From an uncultured Collinsella sp. (GTDB lineage Bacteria > Actinomycetota > Coriobacteriia > Coriobacteriales > Coriobacteriaceae): a stretch of 8,393 bases of DNA. Location: NCBI GenBank assembly GCA_902493125.1, contig CABUOF010000077.1, positions 1-8,393 of the forward strand. Direction: 5' to 3'. The notes beneath the pieces were generated by a model. That model saw nothing but the letters and a program-made list of their open reading frames with translations, was not told the origin of the DNA and did not search any database. Below, one piece after another: positions 1-6,205 of the stretch (position 1 is its first letter; each line of letters opens with the position of its first letter). The translations under genes were made by a program, and so were the position numbers.

Positions 1-1104
1 GGTTCCAAAGCCCGAATCCGCGCGCGAGACATCGTTGGCGATAATGGCATCGCAGCCCTTGCGGGCCAATTTGCGCTCGGCGTACTCGACAACGTTATCG
101 GTCTCGGCCGCAAATCCGATTACGCACCGCTCGCCCTTCTGGCGCGAGAGCTCGGCCAAAATATCGACCGTTTCGACCAGTTCGATGCGATCCAGGCGTT
201 CGTTGGCCTTTTTGAGCTTATGGTCCGCAGGGGTGGCGGGGGTATAGTCGGCGACGGCGGCCGCACAAATTGCCGCATCGGCCGTCTGGAAGGCGCTGAG
301 CGCTGCCTGCAGCATTTCAGCGGCGGTCTGCACGCGCACGCACTCCACGCCGCGGGGGACATCGAGCGATGTCGGTCCCAGCACAAGCTTGACCGCAGCA
401 CCGCGGCGAGCGGCCTCCCCTGCCAGGGCTATGCCCATCTTGCCCGACGAACGGTTGCCAATGAATCGCACCGGGTCGATCGGTTCGTGCGTTGGGCCGG
501 CGGTGATGACGATGCGCTTGCCTGCCAGGTCCTGAGGCGCGGGGTTGAGCACCTCACAGACGGCCTCGACGATGTCCCTGGGCTCGCTCATGCGTCCCGT
601 GTCCACGTCGCCGCAGGCAAGGTAGCCGCTGCCGGGTCCCACCACATGGACACCGCGCTCGCCCAGCGTGGCCATATTGGCCTGTGTGGCCGGCGCCTTC
701 CACATGCCGCTGTTCATGGCCGGCGCGATCACGATGGGTCGCGGCGTTGCAAGCAGCGTAGTGGAGATGAGGTCGTCGGCGATGCCGTTGGCCATCTTGG
801 CGATGATATTGGCCGTCGCGGGCGCCACGACCACCAGGTCGGGTTCCTGCGCCAGCGAAATGTGGTGGATGGGGTCGGAGGGATCGTCGAATAGGCCCAC
901 GGCAACGGGCTCGTTGGTGAGCGCACGGAAGGTGAGCGGGCCCACAAACTCCGTGGCATGTTCGCTCATAACGACCTTGACGCGGGCACCGCGCTTTTGC
1001 AGCAGGCGCACAATATTGCACGACTTATAGGCGGCGATCCCGCCGGTAATACCCAGCAGGATCGTTTTTCCCTCAAGTTGCATTGAATTGTTGGGTGCCG
1101 CCAT
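1..1104 (-). CDS. coaBC: Bifunctional CoaBC: phosphopantothenoylcysteine decarboxylase / phosphopantothenate-cysteine ligase (3' end outside window)
   Basis: This cytosolic enzyme makes two consecutive steps of coenzyme A synthesis. CoaB joins 4'-phosphopantothenate to L-cysteine using CTP, and CoaC decarboxylates the product with FMN to give 4'-phosphopantetheine. 368 codons are present before the left edge. The family is usually about 400 residues, so only the last few dozen residues are missing. The CoaC half shows the flavoprotein start GITGGIAAYK (18-27), the conserved catalytic His region HHISL (His81), the PAMNSGMW motif (128-135, Asn131) and the LACGD loop with Cys164. The CoaB half begins near residue 195 and shows GPTHEPIDPVRFIGN (203-217, Asn217), SSGKMG and the KLKK motif (296-299). 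I chose the ATG at 1104 because AAGGAA lies 9 bases upstream; an in-frame ATG at 1083 has no such site. A TAA precedes the start in frame, and the gap to the upstream gene is only 3 bases. Identification is very secure. Confidence 0.97.
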   Translation of the reverse strand, partial: MAAPNNSMQLEGKTILLGITGGIAAYKSCNIVRLLQKRGARVKVVMSEHATEFVGPLTFRALTNEPVAVGLFDDPSDPIHHISLAQEPDLVVVAPATANIIAKMANGIADDLISTTLLATPRPIVIAPAMNSGMWKAPATQANMATLGERGVHVVGPGSGYLACGDVDTGRMSEPRDIVEAVCEVLNPAPQDLAGKRIVITAGPTHEPIDPVRFIGNRSSGKMGIALAGEAARRGAAVKLVLGPTSLDVPRGVECVRVQTAAEMLQAALSAFQTADAAICAAAVADYTPATPADHKLKKANERLDRIELVETVDILAELSRQKGERCVIGFAAETDNVVEYAERKLARKGCDAIIANDVSRADSGFGT

Positions 1105-1107
1105 CGT

Positions 1108-1827
1108 TTAAGCTTCCTTGCTCGGGAGTACCAGGAGGCGGTGGCAGTACGGGCAGTGCGTAATTGACCTACCGTCGTGGTTGAGGTCGCTCATGGACGA
1201 TGCCTGCAGCGCGGTGTGGCAAACCGTGGGGATGTTGCCCTGGATGGTCTCGACGGCCAGGCCGCGGAACTGCTTGAGCAGACGCTCGTAGTCGGTGAGC
1301 ACCTCGGCCGGCAGCGTGGCGGCAAGCGCGGTGCGCTCCTTAGTGGCGGCGTCAATCTGGGCCTGGAGGTCGGCAGCCTTGGCGCGGGCGGCCTTGGTAT
1401 CGGCCTTCACGCCCTCCTCGAATTTGGCGATGATTGCCTGCGCGCGGGCCTCGCGGTCGAGCGCCTCCTTATGGGCGACAACGACGTCCTTGCGGGTGTG
1501 CTCAATCTTGTCCAGACGCTTGGCCAGGGTGGCGAGTTCATTCTCCAGGTCCTGAACCTCGCGGTAGTCGGAGCCGTCGACATGGCGCTTCTTGGCAGCC
1601 TCGATGGCGTTGTCGGTCTGAATCTCGGTGGTGTTGAGATCATCGAGCTCAATGTCCAGATCCTTGCGCTGGGCGTAGAGCTTGGTCATCTCGGACTTGA
1701 GCTTCACATAGGTCTTGCGCTTGGAAGCGAGCTCCTTGAGCTCCGGCATATTGGCAAGTTCGCTCTTGTTGCGGGCGAGCTCCAAATCGATCTGTTGCAG
1801 CTTGAGTAGCGTAGCGCCGGCGCTCAT
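1108..1827 (-). CDS. Coiled-coil protein with C-terminal C4-type zinc-ribbon-like domain
   Basis: This 239-residue protein belongs to the family annotated as C4-type zinc ribbon domain proteins, whose biochemical role is not settled; nucleic-acid or protein binding has been suggested. Residues from about 5 to 170 are rich in Lys, Glu, Ala and Leu in heptad-like order and should form a long antiparallel coiled coil, with the family-typical stretch SDYREVQDLENE around 86-97 near the hairpin. The C-terminal ribbon has Cys225-Pro-Tyr-Cys228, but the first knuckle keeps only Cys203 (followed by His204). The position three residues before it, normally Cys, is Pro200. The start at 1827 is set by a strong AAGGAG 7 bases upstream and an ATGA overlap with the preceding Nif3-like gene; an ATG at 1863 would add 12 residues inside that gene and is unlikely. 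This protein commonly sits next to Nif3-like genes in Actinobacteria, which supports the family call. Confidence 0.87.
   Translation of the reverse strand: MSAGATLLKLQQIDLELARNKSELANMPELKELASKRKTYVKLKSEMTKLYAQRKDLDIELDDLNTTEIQTDNAIEAAKKRHVDGSDYREVQDLENELATLAKRLDKIEHTRKDVVVAHKEALDREARAQAIIAKFEEGVKADTKAARAKAADLQAQIDAATKERTALAATLPAEVLTDYERLLKQFRGLAVETIQGNIPTVCHTALQASSMSDLNHDGRSITHCPYCHRLLVLPSKEA
1114..1119 (-). promoter_or_regulatory. Ribosome binding site of coaBC
   Basis: AAGGAA read on the minus strand lies 9 bases before the ATG at 1104 and inside the last codons of the upstream gene. It favours the 1104 start over the in-frame ATG at 1083, which has only GC-rich, non-SD sequence before it. 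Confidence 0.6.
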
Positions 1828-2633
1828 AAGTTCTCTCCTTTTGTCACAGTCCACCATTGGCAAGGGTTCAGTATTTTAATCGCATGACGGGGGTCGACCC
1901 CGGCGTCAACTGCAGAGTTCATCAATATATCAACGAACGGCTCTTCGGAGCGGTCGTGGCCGAGCAAGATCACCGGCAGCCCGCGTAAGGCAAGGTCCTG
2001 CGCCACGTGGTAACCCGCCTCGCCTGTCACGACAACGTCCGCGCCCGCGGCGATGGCGAGCTCTCCAAAGTCGCCCAGGGAGCCGCCTAAAATAGCGACG
2101 GTGCGGCACGGGCGATCGGCTTCGCCCCACACACGCGGGTCGCTGCCAAATGCCGTTGCGGCACGGGTGGCGAGATCGCGCAGGCTACAGGGGTCGTCGA
2201 GGATCGCGAGTACGCCCAGGCCGGTAGCCTTGGGGTCGTCCACGTGCTCCAGCGAGCTGACAGGCTCAGCGCCCAGCAGCTCGCTCAGGCAGGTGCGCGT
2301 CTCGAGTGAGCGGTCCAGGTTGGTGTGAAGCGATATGATGCTCACGCCGCAACGCGCTGCCTCGTAGAGTGCCGCGCTGCATTGGGGGCGCGTGGCATCC
2401 GCGGGACAAAAGGCCTCGGGTGCCTTGATGTATATAGGATGATGCGTCAGCAGCACGTTGGCGCCGGCTTCTTGTGCGCGGCGGACATTAGCCTCGGTCG
2501 CATCGAGCGCACAGACAACGCCGGTAATCTCCGCGGCCGGATCTCCCACGGAAAGGCCTACATGGTCCCAGAGTTCGGCGTCCGTCTTGGGATATCGTGC
2601 GAGCAGGGCGCGTTCAAGCTCGGAGACGATCAT
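1824..2633 (-). CDS. Nif3-like dinuclear metal center protein (NIF3/YbgI family)
   Basis: This 269-residue protein is of the short Nif3 type, lacking the PII-like insert that lengthens some homologues to about 370. The family forms hexameric rings with a two-metal site and is often annotated as GTP cyclohydrolase I type 2; the true reaction is not established. Despite the name it has no link to nitrogen fixation. Visible motifs are WDHVGLSVGD (22-31), the metal-binding LLTHHP (His64, His65), SLHTNLD (His103, Asp107), TGEAGYH (203-209) and LLGHDRSEEP (His226, Glu230), so the complete ligand set appears present. The ATG at 2633 overlaps the stop of the cysteine desulfurase gene as ATGA. Only a weak AGGTG precedes it, so translation probably depends on coupling. 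Its own stop forms another ATGA with the zinc-ribbon gene. Family assignment is secure; function is not. Confidence 0.94.
   Translation of the reverse strand: MIVSELERALLARYPKTDAELWDHVGLSVGDPAAEITGVVCALDATEANVRRAQEAGANVLLTHHPIYIKAPEAFCPADATRPQCSAALYEAARCGVSIISLHTNLDRSLETRTCLSELLGAEPVSSLEHVDDPKATGLGVLAILDDPCSLRDLATRAATAFGSDPRVWGEADRPCRTVAILGGSLGDFGELAIAAGADVVVTGEAGYHVAQDLALRGLPVILLGHDRSEEPFVDILMNSAVDAGVDPRHAIKILNPCQWWTVTKGENL
1835..1840 (-). promoter_or_regulatory. Ribosome binding site of the zinc-ribbon protein gene
   Basis: AAGGAG on the minus strand, 7 bases before the ATG at 1827, lies inside the end of the Nif3-like gene. It decides the 1827 start over the upstream in-frame ATG at 1863. 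Together with the ATGA overlap it suggests translational coupling reinforced by direct ribosome loading. Confidence 0.7.
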
Positions 2634-3808
2634 GCGGCACCTACGATCGAGAGCAGCGTCTGGGCAAAGTCGTCCAGATCTCCCGGATTCACGCGGTCAT
2701 CGAAGGAAATGCGCAGTGCGCCCAATGCCTGCTCGCGACCGATGCCCATCGCACTCAAAACGTGGCTGGGGTCCATACTGCCGCTCGAGCATGCCGAGCC
2801 TGCCGATACCTCAAAGCCGGCGGCGTCGAGCTTGACGATGAGCTCCTCGGAGTCCATGCCGTCGACGTAGATCGAAACCATACCCGGCAGACGATCGGCC
2901 TGTGCGTAGTCGCCCATGGTGGCATGAATACGCGGATGAGCCGTAAGCGTGGCGTAAAGCTTGTCGGATAAGGCCTGCAGCGTTGTGCGCTCCTTGGCAA
3001 CATTCGGCAACAGCGCGGAGGCGGCAGCGGCAAAAGCCAGCTGTGTACGCAGGTCCTGCGTACCGGCACGTCGTCCGGCCTCCTGTCCTCCGCCAAAAAT
3101 GCGCGGGCGCAGCGGCGTGCGGCTCTTAAGGTAGAGCGCGCCAGATGCCACGGGGCCACCGATCTTGTGCGCGGCAACCGTCATAGCATCGACGCCCAGC
3201 TCGGTGACATCGAGTGGAATGTGCAGATAGCCCTGGATAGCATCGGTGTGGAACAGGGCGCCGGCAGCATGTGCGGCCGCGGTAAGCTCGCGGATGGGCT
3301 GCACCACACCGGTCTCGTTATTGGCGACCATGATGCTCACGAGCGCGACGTCGTCGCCCAGTAAGTCGTTCAGCGCGTGAGGCTCAATGTAGCCCGCGCG
3401 GCAGGGCTGCACCAGGTCGACGGTAAAACCGGCGGCACGCAGCAGCGGTAGGTTGTCCAGAATCGAATCGTGCTCGATGGCAGATACGATCACGCGGTTA
3501 CGCTTGCGATCGCGCTGACGAGCGCCCTCGGCAAGACCGAGCAAGGCCAGCTGGTTGGCCTCGGTGCCACCGTTGGTTAGGATGATCTCGGACGGACGGA
3601 CGCGCGCGCCAAAGCTGCGGGCAATCTCGCGACGCGCCACTTCTAGGCGCGCAGCGGCCTTGCGGCCGAGCGAATGCAGCGAGTTGGGGTTGACGCCGGC
3701 AAGCTCGCTGTCGTCGTACTCGCGCTGCGCAAGGAGCGCCTCGGCGCGCATAGGCGTCGAGGCGGCGTAGTCAAGATTCACGGGTATGCGGTTTTGACCT
3801 GCGGTCAT
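2630..3808 (-). CDS. Cysteine desulfurase, NifS/IscS family (PLP enzyme)
   Basis: This 392-residue PLP-dependent enzyme is expected to convert L-cysteine to alanine and pass the sulfur as a persulfide to Fe-S assembly or tRNA thiolation. The N-terminus has LDYAASTP (12-19) and NPNSLHSLGR (40-49). TNGGTEAN (78-85), EHDS with His113, and ANNETG (162-167) line the cofactor site. Asp189 lies in HTDAIQ, the PLP lysine is Lys215 in AAHKIGG, and RRAGT (246-250) follows. The catalytic cysteine is Cys340 in SAGSACSSG, the short-loop arrangement of the NifS/IscS group. One oddity is that the usual Ser three residues before the lysine is Ala212. An ideal AGGAGG lies 11 bases before the ATG, a rather long spacing, inside the 3' end of rpe. 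No scaffold gene (iscU, sufU) or thiolase partner (mnmA) is in the window, so the sulfur acceptor cannot be named. Confidence 0.93.
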   Translation of the reverse strand: MTAGQNRIPVNLDYAASTPMRAEALLAQREYDDSELAGVNPNSLHSLGRKAAARLEVARREIARSFGARVRPSEIILTNGGTEANQLALLGLAEGARQRDRKRNRVIVSAIEHDSILDNLPLLRAAGFTVDLVQPCRAGYIEPHALNDLLGDDVALVSIMVANNETGVVQPIRELTAAAHAAGALFHTDAIQGYLHIPLDVTELGVDAMTVAAHKIGGPVASGALYLKSRTPLRPRIFGGGQEAGRRAGTQDLRTQLAFAAAASALLPNVAKERTTLQALSDKLYATLTAHPRIHATMGDYAQADRLPGMVSIYVDGMDSEELIVKLDAAGFEVSAGSACSSGSMDPSHVLSAMGIGREQALGALRISFDDRVNPGDLDDFAQTLLSIVGAA

Positions 3809-3814
3809 AAGGGT

Positions 3815-4486
3815 TTATGCCTCCTGCTCGGCCTCGTTGCCCAGCTTCTGCAGCAGCGCAACCTCGGCGGCGGGATCTTCGGACTTAAATACGGCGGAGC
3901 CGGCTACGAGCACGTTGGCGCCGGCCTTGACGACCTCGGCAATGTTCTTGGAAGAAATGCCACCGTCGACCTCGATCATGGGCGACACGCCGTGACGCTC
4001 GCACATGGCCTTGAGCTCGTGGAGCTTATACAGAGTGCCCGGGATAAAACTCTGGCCGCCAAAGCCGGGGTTCACGCTCATGAGTAGCACCATATCGACG
4101 ACGTCGATGATGCTCTCGAGTACGCACACGGGGGTGGCGGGGTTGAGCACCACACCGGCTTTGACGCCGCGCTGCTGCAGATGCGTGAGCGTGCGGTGCA
4201 GGTGTGTGGAGGCCTCGTAGTGTACGGTGATCATATCGGCGCCGGCGTCTGCGTACCAATCGACCGTCTCGTCGGGGTTCGACACCATCAGGTGCGCGTC
4301 GACCGGTACATCGGTGGAGCGCTTGACGGCCTTAAGGATGTCGACGCCAAAGGTCAGGTTGCCGGTAAAGTGGCCGTCCATGACGTCGAAGTGCACAAAG
4401 TCGGCACCGGCGATCTTGTCGAGTTCGCCCTTGAGGTTGGCCATGTCGGCCGAGAGGACGGACGGAGCGATTTTAATGGAACCCAT
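3815..4486 (-). CDS. rpe: Ribulose-phosphate 3-epimerase
   Basis: This cytosolic TIM-barrel enzyme of 223 residues (usual length 215-230) interconverts D-ribulose 5-phosphate and D-xylulose 5-phosphate in the pentose phosphate pathway. It begins IAPSVLSAD (6-14). The metal and catalytic residues are all visible: His32 and Asp34 in VHFDVMDGHF, His65 in VDAHLMV, and Asp174 in EVDGGI. The phosphate-binding region MSVNPGFGGQSF (136-147) and the late VAGSAVF (194-200) are also intact. The loop usually read VPN after DGHF is TGN here (41-43). The ATG at 4486 has AAAGG 8 bases upstream, and an 18-base gap separates it from gpsA, the largest gap in the window, with no promoter seen. The gene ends 6 bases before the cysteine desulfurase start. 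Confidence is very high. Confidence 0.97.
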   Translation of the reverse strand: MGSIKIAPSVLSADMANLKGELDKIAGADFVHFDVMDGHFTGNLTFGVDILKAVKRSTDVPVDAHLMVSNPDETVDWYADAGADMITVHYEASTHLHRTLTHLQQRGVKAGVVLNPATPVCVLESIIDVVDMVLLMSVNPGFGGQSFIPGTLYKLHELKAMCERHGVSPMIEVDGGISSKNIAEVVKAGANVLVAGSAVFKSEDPAAEVALLQKLGNEAEQEA

Positions 4487-4504
4487 GGTAGTAGCCTTTC
4501 TGCG

Positions 4505-5512
4505 CTAGTCGGTGAGTCCGTAGAACTCTTGAGAAGGGACGCGGTCGGTGAGAATCTCGAGCGCCCTATCCAAAGTAACACCGTTGTAGAGCGTTTGCTC
4601 GACGGCAAAGGTGAGCGGAATGTCTACGCCCAGTGAACGGGCAAGCTCGCTGACGCTGCGGGCGGCGACGGCGCCCTCCACCACCATATGCGTGCGCGTC
4701 TGGTACTCGTCGAGCGACACGCCGTGGGCAAACTCGTAGCCAAAGGTGCGGTTGCGCGAATGCTCTGAGGTGCAGGTGGCAATGAGGTCGCCCATGCCGG
4801 CGAGTCCCATGCAGGTCATGGCTTGTCCGCCGCGGGCGTGCACCAGACGGCTGATCTCGGCCAGGCCGCGCGTCATGATGAGGGCGAGCGTGTTGTCGCC
4901 TGCGCCGGAGCCGGCGGAAATGCCGCACACGATGGCGATGACGTTTTTCATGGCGCCGCAAACCTCGACGCCGGTCATGTCCTGCGACAGGTAGATGCGG
5001 AAGGCCGTGGATAGGAGCAGGTTCTTAAAGGTCTCCCCTACCTGCGCGTCTTTGCTGGCGATGACGGCGGCAGAAAGTCCGCCGCGGCAGATCTCCTCGG
5101 CATGGTTGGGGCCCGAAAGCGCCGCGACACGTGCCTCGTTGCCGATCTCACTGGCGATGACCTCGCTCATGAGCAGGCCAGACTCGGGCTCAATACCCTT
5201 GGTGAGGCAGAGCACCGGGGTATCGGCGGCGATATAGGGCGCTGCCCGATGGCACACGTCGCGCAAGTGCGTGGAGGGCACGGCAAAGATGATCGCATCG
5301 GCACCGTCGAGCGCCTGGGCGAGCTCGGTCGTTGCTACCACGTTGTCCGGCAGCTTGTAGCCCACAAGGTAGCGGGGGTTGCGGTGCTCGCCGTTAATGC
5401 CGGAGGCCGTCTGCTCGCTGTGGGCCCACATGGTCACGCGCTCGGCCCGCGCGGCGGCAAGGCCCGCGACGGCGGTTCCCCAGGAGCCGGAGCCAATCAG
5501 CGCAACATTCAT
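4505..5512 (-). CDS. gpsA: Glycerol-3-phosphate dehydrogenase [NAD(P)+]
   Basis: GpsA reduces dihydroxyacetone phosphate to sn-glycerol 3-phosphate, the backbone for phospholipids. The protein has 335 residues, normal for the family. The N-terminal Rossmann fold shows GSGSWGTA (7-14), the dinucleotide loop. LTKGIE (103-108) carries a conserved lysine, SGPNHAEE (133-140) corresponds to the usual SGP(S/N)xAxE, and CGAMKN (185-190) holds the catalytic Lys189. The helical C-terminal domain contains GLAGMGDLIATCTS (236-249) followed by SRNR (252-255), the substrate-binding segment. The start at 5512 is supported by AGGAG 6 bases upstream, which overlaps the plsY stop codon. The order plsY-gpsA places two consecutive steps of phosphatidate synthesis side by side and suggests coordinated expression. 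I see no truncation or unusual substitution at key residues. Confidence 0.97.
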   Translation of the reverse strand: MNVALIGSGSWGTAVAGLAAARAERVTMWAHSEQTASGINGEHRNPRYLVGYKLPDNVVATTELAQALDGADAIIFAVPSTHLRDVCHRAAPYIAADTPVLCLTKGIEPESGLLMSEVIASEIGNEARVAALSGPNHAEEICRGGLSAAVIASKDAQVGETFKNLLLSTAFRIYLSQDMTGVEVCGAMKNVIAIVCGISAGSGAGDNTLALIMTRGLAEISRLVHARGGQAMTCMGLAGMGDLIATCTSEHSRNRTFGYEFAHGVSLDEYQTRTHMVVEGAVAARSVSELARSLGVDIPLTFAVEQTLYNGVTLDRALEILTDRVPSQEFYGLTD

Positions 5513-5521
5513 GACTCTCTC

Positions 5522-6205
5522 CTACTTATCGTCGGGCTCGGTGACGCGCTTGGTAAACGAGAGCTTGGACTCCTTACCCGTCATGAGCTTTTTGATGTTC
5601 GCACGATGGGCCCACACCACGGTGATGCCGATCAGCGCCATGCAAAACTTAAGTCCGAGGCTGCTGTACGGAAAGACCGCGCAGGCAGCGATGGGAAGAC
5701 CGATGGCCGCGGCAAGCGAGCCCACCGACACAAACTTGGTGATGGCGACGGCCACGATAAACATGCCCAGCAGCGAAAGTCCGATGGGCCAGTACCAGGC
5801 GAGGATGACGCCCAGACCAACTGCGATGCCCTTGCCGCCATGGAAGTTGAGGTAGGGCGAGAAGATATGGCCCCACACGGCTGCCAGGCAGATGACGCCG
5901 AGCATCCAGTCGCCGGCGGCACCGGGGGCCATAATGCTCACGGGGAAGCCATAGCCCAAGTCGGCAATGAGCGGACGCGCGATAAGGACGCAGATGGCGC
6001 CCTTAAGGCAGTCGAGCAGCAGCGTGAGCGCGGCCACCTTGGGGCCGGCCACGCGCAGGGCGTTGGTGGTGCCGATGTTGCCGGAACCCGCCTTGCGGAT
6101 GTCGGTGTGGTTGAACACGCGGCCCAGGATCAGGCCAAACGGAATTGCTCCGATAAAGAACGAGACCACGGCGCAGATGGCGGTCAGCAGAATCGGATTA
6201 TGCAT
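5522..6205 (-). CDS. plsY: Acyl-phosphate:glycerol-3-phosphate acyltransferase PlsY
   Basis: PlsY is an integral membrane enzyme that transfers an acyl chain from acyl-phosphate to position 1 of glycerol 3-phosphate, giving lysophosphatidic acid. The 227-residue product has several hydrophobic helices (roughly 4-28, 55-80, 100-115, 128-160, 163-182 and 184-198). The three conserved loops are present: GSGNIGTTN (40-48), WGHIFSPYLNFHGGKG (111-126, His113 and the glycine-rich phosphate loop) and WAHRANIKKLMTGKE (198-212). The ATG at 6205 has AAGGAG 7 bases upstream and aligns with the family's hydrophobic N-terminus. An in-frame ATG at 6253 would add 16 polar residues buried in der and is rejected. 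The start overlaps the last 8 bases of der in another frame. It supplies the step after GpsA, encoded immediately downstream; a partner PlsX or PlsC is not in the window. Confidence 0.96.
   Translation of the reverse strand: MHNPILLTAICAVVSFFIGAIPFGLILGRVFNHTDIRKAGSGNIGTTNALRVAGPKVAALTLLLDCLKGAICVLIARPLIADLGYGFPVSIMAPGAAGDWMLGVICLAAVWGHIFSPYLNFHGGKGIAVGLGVILAWYWPIGLSLLGMFIVAVAITKFVSVGSLAAAIGLPIAACAVFPYSSLGLKFCMALIGITVVWAHRANIKKLMTGKESKLSFTKRVTEPDDK

Noticed and set aside
220..894. A 224-codon plus-strand frame opposite coaBC
   Set aside because: The minus strand here encodes intact CoaBC motifs throughout. The plus-strand product is Gly/Arg/His-rich and resembles no protein I know.
1177..1809. 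A 210-codon plus-strand frame, Leu/Gly/Val-rich, opposite the zinc-ribbon gene
   Set aside because: Its apparent hydrophobic repeats are the antisense image of the Lys/Glu-rich coiled coil on the minus strand.
1824..2633. Reading the Nif3-like gene and its NifS-like neighbour as nitrogen fixation genes
   Set aside because: Nif3 takes its name from a yeast interaction partner, NifS-type desulfurases are general sulfur donors, and no nitrogenase or nif-specific assembly genes are present.
4487..4504. A possible promoter or terminator in the gpsA-rpe gap
   Set aside because: The gap is only 18 bases and contains the rpe ribosome site. No hairpin with a T-run or paired -35/-10 boxes is evident.
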